Shown piece after piece: positions 8,771 to 17,045 of a stretch of DNA of 49,655 nucleotides (position 1 is its first letter; each line of letters opens with the position of its first letter). The stretch is from Gemmatimonadales bacterium (GTDB lineage: Bacteria; Gemmatimonadota; Gemmatimonadetes; Gemmatimonadales; GWC2-71-9): contig JACKDA010000045.1 in the NCBI GenBank assembly GCA_020633775.1, positions 1 through 49,655 of the forward strand, in the 5' to 3' direction. Under the pieces are notes generated by a model. That model had not been told where the DNA came from and searched no databases. It saw only the letters and a list, made by a program, of their open reading frames with translations. A program made the translations under genes and the position numbers.

Positions 8771-8776
8771 TTAGGC
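8682..8776 (+). other. attC-like recombination site
   Basis: The 95-base site runs from A-C-C-T-A-A-C (consensus RYYYAAC) to G-T-T-A-G-G-C (consensus GTTRRRY), within the normal attC length range. An inner pair T-C-C-T-G (8699-8703) and C-A-G-G-A (8756-8760) can extend the stem, but the L-type boxes are weaker than in well-known sites. The site overlaps the stop of the kinase-like gene and ends 20 bases before the next gene. Confidence 0.6.
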
Positions 8777-8795
8777 TCACTCACCACGAGGCCCC

Positions 8796-10103
8796 ATGCT
8801 CGGACCAAGCACCGCGGCGCCCCAGTCGTTCTCACGCACGGTTCCTCGCAGGCGACGAGCCCGACCGGCGCCGTGGGTGCTTGCCGGGATCCTTGCGCTG
8901 ACAGGCTGCCGGGGCTCGGGTGACCTTCGGGAAACGTTGATGCTGGGCGGCGAGTACGATACCAGCGGTGTCGTGATCGTCGAACGCCGAGCCGTGCCAC
9001 AGGATCTACCCGTTTGGGCGATCGAGGACTCTCCCGAGGTTCGCATCGGCCGTGTCAGTGGTCAGGGTGCCGATGTATTCGGCAGTATCGCGGCCGTCGC
9101 GGCGACGTCGACGGGGGACATCGTCGTGGCGGATCTGCGCCCCGTCGGAGTGCTGCAGTTTGATCGAGCAGGGGAGCTGCGCTTCCGGGCTGCACGAAGT
9201 GGCGAGGGGCCAGGAGAGTTCCGCAGCGTGGCGAGCCTGATGGTCACGCCCGGTGATTCGCTGATTGTCCTTGAGCGCGCCCCGCCACGTGCCGTCCTGT
9301 TCGACCCGCAGGGTGCGCACATCCGCACGACTCCACTCAGCTCCGACGATGCCGAGCGTCATGGTGCCATTGCGTATCGGGGTATCCTCGACAATGGCAC
9401 CATCGTGGCAACACGAGCCGTTCGTTCGGGTTCGATCATCAATCGGGACCATAGGCGCTTCCTGAATCAACTGACCTATCTCGATCCGGTCGGTGCAACG
9501 GTACTTCGCGGGTCGTCGTTCTTTGACCCAGTTCTCTTCTCCGAGAGGGTGACGATCCCCCAGCCGAACGGACCTGTCAGTGCCGTCGTCATGCGGACGC
9601 CTCCGATCGCGGGTCGGGCGGTCTATGCCGTTCGGGGCGCGCACGTCGCGGTCGGGGTCCAGGGTCGTGGCGAGATTCTCGTCCATGACACAGTGGGGAA
9701 CGTGGTCAGGATCCTTCGGCCACCTGGATGGGGAATCCTGACCGACCGGGACCGGTACCTGCGACACGCTGCCGCCTCGGCCACCAGCTCGTCGGGCGCG
9801 ACACTCGGTGAGTCCCCCGAGGTGACCGCATCCCACCTGCCGGACACGCTTCCGGGATTCGAGCGGATCATGCTCGATGCGGTGGGCCGGCTCTGGGTGG
9901 AGGAGTATGTCCCCGAGTATGAGATCCGCGAAGCCAGTTGGTGGGTTTTCGACTCGGGTGGACAGTTCGTGGCGCGAACACAGTTTCCGTCAGGCTTCGT
10001 GCCTCACCAGATCGAGGCCAATGAGGTCATCGGCGTGACGCGGGACGAGGCGGATGTCCCGTTCGTGGAGCGTCGCCGCATCGTGCGGTCATCCCCTCCC
10101 TGA
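8796..10103 (+). CDS. Six-bladed beta-propeller lipoprotein
   Basis: This is a 435-residue protein. A basic n-region (P-R-R-R-R-A-R) and hydrophobic core lead to lipobox L-A-L-T-G-C near residue 38, so the ATG at 8796 fits. Residues about 60-430 carry propeller blades, with the family signature R-S-G-E-G-P-G-E-F near residue 135 and a late blade G-R-L-W-V-E-E. It is probably anchored to the outer face of a membrane. It starts 20 bases after the attC-like site and so borders the cassette. The stop codon is part of an inverted repeat that may end transcription. It is distantly related to the propellers at 956 and 13055, not a recent duplicate. Confidence 0.87.
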   Translation: MLGPSTAAPQSFSRTVPRRRRARPAPWVLAGILALTGCRGSGDLRETLMLGGEYDTSGVVIVERRAVPQDLPVWAIEDSPEVRIGRVSGQGADVFGSIAAVAATSTGDIVVADLRPVGVLQFDRAGELRFRAARSGEGPGEFRSVASLMVTPGDSLIVLERAPPRAVLFDPQGAHIRTTPLSSDDAERHGAIAYRGILDNGTIVATRAVRSGSIINRDHRRFLNQLTYLDPVGATVLRGSSFFDPVLFSERVTIPQPNGPVSAVVMRTPPIAGRAVYAVRGAHVAVGVQGRGEILVHDTVGNVVRILRPPGWGILTDRDRYLRHAAASATSSSGATLGESPEVTASHLPDTLPGFERIMLDAVGRLWVEEYVPEYEIREASWWVFDSGGQFVARTQFPSGFVPHQIEANEVIGVTRDEADVPFVERRRIVRSSPP

Positions 10104-10156
10104 GGCGCCATGTGCTCGCGCGCGCTCACAATCAGGGAGCCGAGCACGCGCGTGCT
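10096..10156. terminator. Inverted repeat after propeller gene
   Basis: C-T-C-C-C-T-G-A at 10096-10103 pairs with T-C-A-G-G-G-A-G at 10132-10139, enclosing a CG-alternating loop; the left arm contains the TGA stop of the preceding gene. Immediately after is a perfect 14-base palindrome, A-G-C-A-C-G-C then G-C-G-T-G-C-T, at 10143-10156. There is no T-run, so an intrinsic terminator is uncertain; the palindrome could instead bind a protein. Confidence 0.4.
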
Positions 10157-10280
10157 GCGGGCAGTGCCACATGCCTCGAACCGCGCGCAGTAGATTGACT
10201 GAGGTACGCACGGGCCCCGGCGGGCCCGCCGCAGGAACGCACCACGTTGGGCGCATGAACGAACCGATGTCGGAGCCGAT

Positions 10281-10775
10281 ATGCGCAGGATGACGTGCAC
10301 CATGCTTGCCCTACTTGCTGCGACTACTCTGGCACGTGCACAAGCACCTGTTGCCCGGGATGGGTCGGCCGACTCGGCATTGGTGCGGTATGCGGGCCAA
10401 CTCATCATCGAGAGACTCGCCCCTTCCATGTCGTCTGCCGCCCACGATACAACGCAGAGCTGGTGGACGATGCGCTTCCCACCTTCACACGTGCCGGCCA
10501 TGTGGGATGACCTCCGCGCCTATCTCAGCAAGGCACTGCGCGCCCGCGATTCTGTCGCGACCGATAGCACTCGAGCCTTCATTGACGTAGGCCATGTACA
10601 GAACGGCGACAATGTGATGACCTTCAGGGTCACAATTGGCGTTGCTCAGCGATGCAATGGGGCGTGGCGTGGGAATGATCACACCTATTTTGTGCGAACT
10701 GAACGCTCTGGAGGCACCTGGATGTGGCCCACGGTGCAAAATGGCCCCCACTCGTATTCGGCTTCTTGCTGGTGA
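10281..10775 (+). CDS. Small secreted protein of unknown function
   Basis: This is a 164-residue protein with a 21-residue signal peptide (hydrophobic M-L-A-L-L-A-A-T-T-L, cleavage after A-R-A-Q-A). The mature part has W-W-T-M-R-F near residue 60 and a beta-like C-terminal half ending S-A-S-C-W; there are two cysteines in the mature part. No family was recognised. A second ATG at 10290 would shorten the n-region only slightly. It stands alone between the propeller at 8796 and a lipoprotein gene. Confidence 0.65.
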   Translation: MRRMTCTMLALLAATTLARAQAPVARDGSADSALVRYAGQLIIERLAPSMSSAAHDTTQSWWTMRFPPSHVPAMWDDLRAYLSKALRARDSVATDSTRAFIDVGHVQNGDNVMTFRVTIGVAQRCNGAWRGNDHTYFVRTERSGGTWMWPTVQNGPHSYSASCW

Positions 10776-10969
10776 ACGTGACGTTTCCCCTGCGTGAGGT
10801 CCAGTCAGGATCGTAGAGCCGCACTTGTGGCCGGGGCGGTCGCCGGACACTCTCCGACAGGAGGCCGCGGTTGAGGAGCTGGGCCCGGTCGGTGGATCCG
10901 GCGGTACCCATCCGGCAGTGTGGCGATCGTGCAGCGCAGGTCCCCCCCAATGAGAGGAGGTCTGGATTC

Positions 10970-11383
10970 ATGTCTCGCAGAGGCTACCTGGCTGGCACCG
11001 CCTTCGTGGTGCTGGCGTGCGGTTCTCCGACGACCATCCCGAATGGGCTGGTCGGTGACTGGGGCGGGGTCGGGGCTCGCATCGAGGCATCGCCCTCCAG
11101 GATGCAGGTCACCCTGAGGTGCCTGGTCGCTGAGCTCGCGCCGCTCACGAGGGACGATCCATCCGGGGCATTCGAGTCCGAAGGGAAGGTGTCACTTGCC
11201 TCCTGGTCCGGGGTGGTTGGATGGCCAGCCCGCATCGAGGGTGAGATCTCGGGGAGCCGTATCCAGTTCAGGCTCCAAATGCAGAATTCTGAGGGTCTCT
11301 GGACGACTGGGGACAGGGTCTATGAGGTCCATGCGGGCACACCCCCTGACTTCATCTCCGAGGGCGGCAGCTGCATTGTCTAG
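10970..11383 (+). CDS. Small lipoprotein of unknown function
   Basis: This is a 137-residue protein. The ATG at 10970 is chosen because a strong ribosome site (G-A-G-A-G-G-A-G-G) lies eight bases upstream and because it opens a lipoprotein signal (M-S-R-R-G-Y-L-A-G, lipobox V-L-A-C). The mature part begins N-G-L-V-G-D-W-G-G-V, which recalls lipocalin-like or META-like small beta-barrels that open with G-x-W, and has alternating strands through E-I-S-G-S-R-I-Q-F-R-L. That assignment is a guess from pattern only. Confidence 0.65.
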   Translation: MSRRGYLAGTAFVVLACGSPTTIPNGLVGDWGGVGARIEASPSRMQVTLRCLVAELAPLTRDDPSGAFESEGKVSLASWSGVVGWPARIEGEISGSRIQFRLQMQNSEGLWTTGDRVYEVHAGTPPDFISEGGSCIV

Positions 11384-11473
11384 GCGTGATGTGAGCCGAA
11401 CCCGTTGCCGTGGCTGCGCTGTTTCGCCGTCGCGCCACGGACCTGACCGAGGGAGACCTCAGGAGTCGTCACC

Positions 11474-11683
11474 ATGAAGCAGGTCTACATGGCCCGGGAT
11501 CGCGTTGATGCGGAGCGCGCCTGCTCGGCGTTGCGCGGTGTCGGATTCGCGGCTGTCGTTGTCGGCGATCTGGTCGCGATCCCCTCCGCGACGTTTCCCT
11601 CGGTCTGGGTTCCGGACGAGCAAGCGGACGCCGCTGCGGCGGCGTGGGCCGACCTGCGTGGGCCCGGGGCAAGTGCCGTTTGA
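11474..11683 (+). CDS. DUF2007-like small protein
   Basis: This 69-residue protein starts at an ATG behind A-G-G-A-G. The order of elements (M-K-Q-V-Y-M-A, D-A-E-R-A-C-S-A-L-R-G-V-G-F, V-W-V-P-D-E-Q-A-D-A-A-A-A-A-W) matches the DUF2007 'putative prokaryotic signal transducing protein' fold, a compact ferredoxin-like domain with unproven function. It is cytoplasmic, and the full family length is present. Confidence 0.7.
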   Translation: MKQVYMARDRVDAERACSALRGVGFAAVVVGDLVAIPSATFPSVWVPDEQADAAAAAWADLRGPGASAV

Positions 11684-11802
11684 CAGGGGCATTCAGCGGT
11701 CGATGCCTGACCCATTCGGCGGCCGCGTGGCGTTGATGTGAGGAACGCGCCCTCATCATCGTCGCCGCCGGCCCCATCGCGCTGGGCAGCGATTGGACGC
11801 AC

Positions 11803-12249
11803 ATGACCATTCGGGTGGTCCTGTTCTTCATCGCGCTGATCGTACTGATCGTGCTGGCGGCATGGGCCTTCGAGCGCGCGAGATGCGCCCTTGGGGCCCG
11901 CCGGTTCCGGTCCACCTTCGGCGCGTCAAAGGACCTGCTGATTGTCTATACGGACAGTCCACATTGGGGCAGCTACATCGAGGAGAACTGGCTCCCGCGT
12001 TGGGGCGAACGGGCGGTCATCCTGAACCGCTCAAGGCCTTGGCGCCCTGACGAGCCTGCCGCCAAGCTGTGGTTGGTGGCGACTGGTGGGCGCAATCACA
12101 CCCCTGTGGCCATCGTGATCCCCTCGAGCGGGAAGCTGGTCGCCATTCCCTTCTTTGCCGCCTTTCGTGACGCCAAGCACGGCAAGCCGAAGGCCTTGCA
12201 TGAGGCCGAAGCCCGCCTCACCGCTGCCATGGGTGATCCTTCCGGCTAG
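11803..12249 (+). CDS. Single-pass membrane protein of unknown function
   Basis: This is a 148-residue protein with one N-terminal membrane helix (residues about 5-23, V-V-L-F-F-I-A-L-I-V-L-I-V-L-A-A) followed by a basic stretch and a soluble domain. The soluble part contains L-L-I-V-Y-T-D-S-P-H-W-G and A-V-I-L-N-R-S, suggesting an alpha/beta fold, and faces the cytoplasm by the positive-inside rule. No family was recognised. It lies 119 bases after the DUF2007-like gene. Confidence 0.65.
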   Translation: MTIRVVLFFIALIVLIVLAAWAFERARCALGARRFRSTFGASKDLLIVYTDSPHWGSYIEENWLPRWGERAVILNRSRPWRPDEPAAKLWLVATGGRNHTPVAIVIPSSGKLVAIPFFAAFRDAKHGKPKALHEAEARLTAAMGDPSG

Positions 12250-12441
12250 CCACGCGTGCCGTCGGCAGAATGCGGTTCGAGGAAGTGCAGGGGCGGGCAC
12301 GACCTGCAGGCTGCCTCGATCCGGTTGCAGTGGTCACTGCCGTCGGTGGCGTCACCGCGCAGGACATCCGCGGCCCACTCGCTTCTTCCGCCCACGTCGG
12401 AAGGGCACCAGATCCGGATCTTCCAGCGGGATCGGTACGAC

Positions 12442-12861
12442 ATGACAGTGTGGGTGACCTCTCGATCACTAGCCCGAGTCCTGACGCAGGAGAGTCCGCT
12501 TGCCGGCTGCCTCTTGCTCCTTGCGTCTTGTTCCTCTGGAACGGGACCGTCATCGTGCCCCGCCGAGGAGGGCCGGTTCGCTGTGCAGGGGACGGTGGTT
12601 GATGCTGTGACAAAGGCACCGATCCTGGGGATCCCCATCGGAACAGTCACGGCTGGGACCTTTGTGGACTCGGTTCAGGCGCTGGGGGCCGATCCGGAGC
12701 ATCAGAACGCCTTCGCCGCAGCGTGGAATCGTCCGGGGGTGTACACCTTGACACTCGCCTATCCCGGCTACCAACAGTTTACGCGAGGGGATCTCGTGGC
12801 GAGGGCTGGGCCGTGCGGGGTCGAAGCTGCTTTTGTTGCGGTCGAGTTGGCGCCGGAGTAG
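12442..12861 (+). CDS. Carboxypeptidase-regulatory-like lipoprotein, copy 2
   Basis: This is a near-identical paralogue of the gene at 4429 from G-C-L-L-L-L-A-S-C onward, with only a few substitutions. The first copy's start region is missing here, so translation must begin upstream, best at the ATG at 12442, giving an altered n-region (M-T-V-W-V-T-S-R) ahead of the shared lipobox. About 60 bases before the gene are also loosely similar to the first copy. Export may therefore be weakened. The predicted product is 139 residues. Confidence 0.65.
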   Translation: MTVWVTSRSLARVLTQESPLAGCLLLLASCSSGTGPSSCPAEEGRFAVQGTVVDAVTKAPILGIPIGTVTAGTFVDSVQALGADPEHQNAFAAAWNRPGVYTLTLAYPGYQQFTRGDLVARAGPCGVEAAFVAVELAPE

Positions 12862-12957
12862 CCCGATGCGCCCACCGCCCGAGCCACCCCCGGTGGGATC
12901 GTCGTTCCTCCGGCTGCGACTGCACGACATGTGGGGATCGTGGGAGGCGGCATCGTC

Positions 12958-13029
12958 CGATCGCGGCCCCGGCCCTGAGCCCTATATATAGGAGAGGGGC
13001 CGGCAGGTCCCTCCGCCAGCCAGTGTCCG
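12958..13029 (+). promoter_or_regulatory. Promoter and leader of propeller gene at 13055
   Basis: A T-A-T-A-T-A element at 12983-12988 inside the palindrome C-C-T-A-T-A-T-A-T-A-G-G is the most AT-rich spot in the neighbourhood and lies about 65 bases before the start codon, so it is a good -10 candidate. The surrounding sequence is repeated at 2115-2181, which marks it as a unit of function or of duplication. No clear -35 box was seen. Confidence 0.5.
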
Positions 13030-13054
13030 ACTTCCCAGCACGCAGGGAGACAAC

Positions 13055-14098
13055 ATGCCCGCCCGCACCTTCCTCTGGTGTACCGGCCTGCGGCTCTCGG
13101 TCGCCCTGACGCTGACGGCCGTGCCACTCGCCGCACAGTCCTACACCCCGCTCGGCGCCGGCGCTCGACTCGGGGTGCTCCCTGAACGAACGGGACGGGT
13201 GAGCTCGTCCGAGCTCGCCGCGGCACCGCGCGACGGGTTCTCCTACTTCGATCCGGCTAACCGGAGCATCGCCCACCACGACGGGACGGGCCGATTGATC
13301 CGCCGCTTCTTGGTGGAGCCCAGGCCGGATGGACGGCTCGCCATGATCGCGCATGGGTGGTATGGCGACGTGCTCTGGGTGCACGACCCGCGCGCCGCAA
13401 CCCTCACGATGTTCGAGGGCGCCACGGGAGAGCGAACGGCCACTTTCGATGAGTCGCGCAATAACCTGGTCCAAGTCGAGGCACTCACCCCTCGAGGTGC
13501 CGCGGTGCTCCGGGGGTCGTTTCCTTCGACCCGCGTGGTGGGTCGGCCGCCCCAGTACGGGTTCGCTGTCTCACCCGGCCTGGGGCTGTCGCCCGAGAAG
13601 CCCGCCGTGCTCATCCCCCCGGATGCCTGCGAGCCGATTCGACGCACGGGACAGGTGCGGGATCCCTGGTGTCCGCGCAGCCTCGGCGTGGTGTCGCCAA
13701 GCGGCGAGTGGCTCGCAACGGTCCGGCCAGCCGAGGGCACCACGGCCGGTCGAGATGCGGTCTGGGTCACCTTCCATTCCCTTCGCGGGGACACGATCGC
13801 GGTAGCCAAAGTCGAGGCACCAGTCCAGGAGCGCCCGCTCCCCCGTGGCGCGGCAGGCGACTCCGTGCGCCACCTGCCCGTGGCGACCTCGGCGTTTGCC
13901 ACCAGGGATGGCACCGTCTGGCTTGTGCAGGAGGGCGGCACGGTGAACCGCTACATCGTCGTGAGCACGACCGGAGCGGTGATCGGGCGATACAGCACCC
14001 CTGCCACTGTCCGTTTGGTCGCGGGGACGGGGCTGCGCGTCCTGGGTCTGCGGACGCGTCCGAATGGGGAAGTGGAGATCGTGCAGATCGGGCTCTAG
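13055..14098 (+). CDS. Secreted beta-propeller-like protein
   Basis: This is a 347-residue protein. The start is supported by G-C-A-G-G-G-A-G-A eight bases upstream and by a signal peptide ending P-L-A-A-Q-S near residue 29. Repeated short strands with D-P-x-N-R, D-G-T-G-R-L-I-R-R, G-D-V-L-W-V-H-D-P and D-G-T-V-W-L-V-Q fit a six-bladed propeller, but the G-P-G-E-F signature of the neighbours is absent. Two cysteines about 14 residues apart (D-A-C-E and P-W-C-P) may pair. It has its own promoter candidate. The function is unknown. Confidence 0.78.
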   Translation: MPARTFLWCTGLRLSVALTLTAVPLAAQSYTPLGAGARLGVLPERTGRVSSSELAAAPRDGFSYFDPANRSIAHHDGTGRLIRRFLVEPRPDGRLAMIAHGWYGDVLWVHDPRAATLTMFEGATGERTATFDESRNNLVQVEALTPRGAAVLRGSFPSTRVVGRPPQYGFAVSPGLGLSPEKPAVLIPPDACEPIRRTGQVRDPWCPRSLGVVSPSGEWLATVRPAEGTTAGRDAVWVTFHSLRGDTIAVAKVEAPVQERPLPRGAAGDSVRHLPVATSAFATRDGTVWLVQEGGTVNRYIVVSTTGAVIGRYSTPATVRLVAGTGLRVLGLRTRPNGEVEIVQIGL

Positions 14099-14169
14099 GG
14101 CAAGGGCGCCACACAGGGGAGGCGATCGGCGGTGGGCGAGAAGTGGGTGCGTGCCGAGGTGCGACATGG

Positions 14170-14294
14170 AGAGACCCGGTGCGGGGGCGAGGCGCTCCGG
14201 TACCGGATCCTCCTCGCCTTGGTGCTGATGTTCGTGCTTCCCTCCATCGCACCGGCACAGGGCGAGTGGCTCGGTCGCGCGCCGACCGCGGCCG
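14170..14294 (+). pseudogene. 5' fragment of the 27.0-kb secreted protein family
   Basis: The fragment reads G-G-E-A-L-R-Y-R-I-L-L-A, a hydrophobic core, then A-P-A-Q-G-E-W-L-G-R-A-P-T-A-A, matching residues 1-40 of the product at 27025. Homology stops abruptly at 14294. A GTG at 14132 opens the frame. It keeps the GNAT-derived G-G-x-x-L-R-Y-R-I stub, so this copy descends from the fused arrangement at 27 kb or shares its ancestor. Confidence 0.7.
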
Positions 14295-14385
14295 TGTCAA
14301 GGCGACGGCCCGGTCCGCCCACCAATCGCTGGGCCGGCTGGATGCCCAGCGTGACCGGGCAGCATGGGCCGGATGCGGGCGTGAT

Positions 14386-15498
14386 TCAGCGCAGTGCCGA
14401 TGGCATCGGGAAGACCCGGAACCTGACGATGTCGTCGGCATCGCGCACGGCAAGGTAGATCACGTCTGCGCCGACGCCGACGACCGTGCCCCCGGGCGGC
14501 ATGCGGACGTGCGCGAGCAGTTTGCCATCCCGGGTGATGACGTCGTAGAGAACCCTCGGTGCGCCGACGTGCCCGAGGCGCCTGATCCACAGACGGCTGC
14601 CTGGAGCGAGGAGCAGGGGCGTGTCGACCTCGAAGGCCGGGAATCGTTCGGGGAAATCCAGTCCCCCGTCCTGCCACCTCGGCGGCGGGCCGCCCGACGG
14701 GGCCCCACCCCTCCCGAGCACGCGGGTCGTCCGCCCCTCCTGTTCCGCAATCCATGCGGTTCGGTCCGCTTCCGTGACCGCCAGCGGATCGAAGGGGAGG
14801 ACGTGCGTCGCGACACGGCGATGGTCGCGCCAGATCGAAAGCCGATACGGCTCCGCCTCGAGGATGGCGATGGAACCATCATCGAGCACGTTCCAGGTCG
14901 CCGAGGCAGTGAACACGCGTCGCGGTTCTCCCTGGCGCGTGACCATCGCGGAGCGCCCGGCGTCGTACGTCAGCAGGGTGTCGACCACGCCGGTGCGCGG
15001 GTCCCATCTGGTGATCCGCATCGAATCCGAAAGCCTGCGGGTCGCCGAGAACATCATCACGTCTCCGTACAGCCGACCCCTCCCATCAGCCGTGCGCCAC
15101 AGCACCTGTCTGACGGGAGAGCCGACCACATCGCTGAGTGTCCCTTCGGGAGTCACCGGCAAGAGCCGTCGCTGGGCGAAGTCGACGACATATGCGCCGC
15201 CGTCGGGTCGCCGGAGCAGGAAGTCTCCGATCGACCGGAACTCCTGCGGGCCGGCCCCGACACGACCAATGCTGCTCGGACGCCATCCGCGCGGCTCGAA
15301 GAGCACCAGTCGTCGCTCGGTGGCATCGACGACCAGCACCTTGCCTCCTCGGAGTTCCACCACGCCCGTGATCGTCGTGAATTCCTCGGCCGGGAGTCCT
15401 AGCGGTGTGGCGAGGTCAACGAGCGGGGCCTGGGCCGACAGAAGCGCGTGCGCGCCGACCATCGCGACCGCCAGGAGAAAGAGGGGCTTCCACCACAT
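14386..15498 (-). CDS. Secreted six-bladed beta-propeller protein
   Basis: This is a 370-residue protein. The ATG at 15498 opens a signal peptide (W-W-K-P-L-F-L-L-A-V, cleavage near L-S-A-Q-A). The propeller body includes the signature V-G-A-G-P-Q-E-F near residue 85, blade motifs G-G-K-V-L-V-V-D and D-G-G-A-Y-V-V-D, and a late D-D-I-V-R-F. It is transcribed divergently from the propeller at 15850, the two starts being 351 bases apart, so they may share regulation. The function is unknown. Confidence 0.85.
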   Translation of the reverse strand: MWWKPLFLLAVAMVGAHALLSAQAPLVDLATPLGLPAEEFTTITGVVELRGGKVLVVDATERRLVLFEPRGWRPSSIGRVGAGPQEFRSIGDFLLRRPDGGAYVVDFAQRRLLPVTPEGTLSDVVGSPVRQVLWRTADGRGRLYGDVMMFSATRRLSDSMRITRWDPRTGVVDTLLTYDAGRSAMVTRQGEPRRVFTASATWNVLDDGSIAILEAEPYRLSIWRDHRRVATHVLPFDPLAVTEADRTAWIAEQEGRTTRVLGRGGAPSGGPPPRWQDGGLDFPERFPAFEVDTPLLLAPGSRLWIRRLGHVGAPRVLYDVITRDGKLLAHVRMPPGGTVVGVGADVIYLAVRDADDIVRFRVFPMPSALR

Positions 15499-15849
15499 GG
15501 TGTGACCTCGAAGGGGGTGCTCTCGGTGATGTCCTGCCCACCAGATGCCGGTTCGGCTCGGCTGGTCGCATGGCCTGTCCCGGTGTCGGAGGGAATCGTG
15601 CCGCAGTTCCTCCGGAACGATTGAAGCATCCTGCCCTTCCGATGACCCCGGCGTCGCTGCGAGCTTCGACATCGTCGGCTGCGTGACCTGGCGCGCTCAT
15701 CGCGCCGACGCCAACACGCGATTCGTCAGGCGCGTGGTGGCAGACGCGGGTGCGCATGCCAATCGCGCTGCGGGTCGGGTCGACTCGCGCCGAATTGGAG
15801 GTCCAGCGTCCTCCGCATCGCGCGTCAGGATTTCATCCCGGAGCGCCTC
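15499..15849. other. Divergent intergenic region between propeller genes
   Basis: This is a 351-base spacer between two outward-facing propeller genes. It must hold both promoters, but no clear -35/-10 pair or repeat was recognised, and no open frame looks coding. Confidence 0.4.
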
Positions 15850-17007
15850 ATGCGATCCCACGCTCATCCGTTCCTGCTCCTCCTCGTGCTCTCCGCCGTC
15901 GGACCCTCTCTCGTGAGCGCGCAGGGACAGCGCGTCGATCTCACCCAGGCACCGACGCTCCGACTTCATGTTCCGTTCTCCCGGGTTGGCGATCTGCTCC
16001 CCATCGGCGAGGAGCAGCTCCTGGTCACCGATGTTCTCGAGCGGGAGCTCCTCCTCATCAATCTCGAAACGCAGTCGCGGGTCGCGGTCGGCAACCAGGG
16101 TGGGGGGCCCGGCGAATGGCGCAACCTGTCCCGCCTGCTTCGCGGTCCGGCCGGATCGGCGATCCTCGTCGACGCGGGCAAGCGGGCAATCCACCAGATC
16201 TCGACCGATGGAAGGCTGCGCAGCTCGATTCCGTGGCCAGTGGTGCCGGGGGAACCCGTCGGAGGAGTGCCGATCGGTGCCGACGCGCAAGGAGCCATGG
16301 TCGTCCGGGGCTCCGGGTTCGGCGAGACGGGACCGCTGGACAGCGTGCAACTCTCCCGGTGGGAGCCGGCGACCGGACTGCTGATCCCACTGGCCTCGGT
16401 CCCGAATCCCGCGAGATCAGACAAGGCGGTTGCGGCCTCTGGCGGGCTGGTACTGCGACGAGGATCCGGCAGGCCGATGGAGAGTCGCGAGCTGCTTGTG
16501 GCGCTGCCGGATGGCGGTGTCGCCCGGATCCTGCCGGCACCGTTTCGGGTCGACAAACTGGATACCCGGGGCATGGTGAAGATCGGTGACGAGCTCGATT
16601 TCCAGCGGGTGCCCGTGTCGCGCGCCGACCGGCAGGCGTGGCGCGACGGACAGGAGCGGCAGTCGACCTCGGTGGGCAGCATCAACGGAGGCGGGCAGGC
16701 CGTCCGGTTGCCGGCGCCCTCCATCCGGGACGAGGATTTTCCTGCCACCCTGCCACCGTTTCTCGCGAACGCCAGGGTCATCAGCGATCCGGAAGGCAGG
16801 GTGTGGATTCCGCGGGTGATGCCGGCCGGCTCGCGCGTGCAGGACTGGGATGTCGTCGTTCCCGGCGCCGGTCGCGTCGAGGTGGCCGAGGCGGGGATCG
16901 GGTCCGTCCTCATGGCCGTCACGTCGTCGGCGATCTTCCTGGTCCGCGTCGACGAGGCCACCGGCCTGCAATACGTCGAGAAGCATCGCCGATCGAGGAA
17001 GCGCTAG
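15850..17007 (+). CDS. Secreted six-bladed beta-propeller protein
   Basis: This is a 385-residue protein with a signal peptide of about 25 residues (F-L-L-L-L-V-L-S-A-V, cleavage after L-V-S-A-Q). The blades include L-L-V-T-D-V-L-E-R-E-L-L-L-I-N and the signature Q-G-G-G-P-G-E-W, a tryptophan variant of G-P-G-E-F, near residue 85. A late blade reads D-P-E-G-R-V-W-I-P-R. The basic tail R-R-S-R-K-R is unusual. It is divergent from the propeller at 15498, and the pair may form a head-to-head unit. Confidence 0.85.
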   Translation: MRSHAHPFLLLLVLSAVGPSLVSAQGQRVDLTQAPTLRLHVPFSRVGDLLPIGEEQLLVTDVLERELLLINLETQSRVAVGNQGGGPGEWRNLSRLLRGPAGSAILVDAGKRAIHQISTDGRLRSSIPWPVVPGEPVGGVPIGADAQGAMVVRGSGFGETGPLDSVQLSRWEPATGLLIPLASVPNPARSDKAVAASGGLVLRRGSGRPMESRELLVALPDGGVARILPAPFRVDKLDTRGMVKIGDELDFQRVPVSRADRQAWRDGQERQSTSVGSINGGGQAVRLPAPSIRDEDFPATLPPFLANARVISDPEGRVWIPRVMPAGSRVQDWDVVVPGAGRVEVAEAGIGSVLMAVTSSAIFLVRVDEATGLQYVEKHRRSRKR

Positions 17008-17045
17008 ACGGTCGGGCAGTCGCACACGGAACCGTACTTGCCGGT

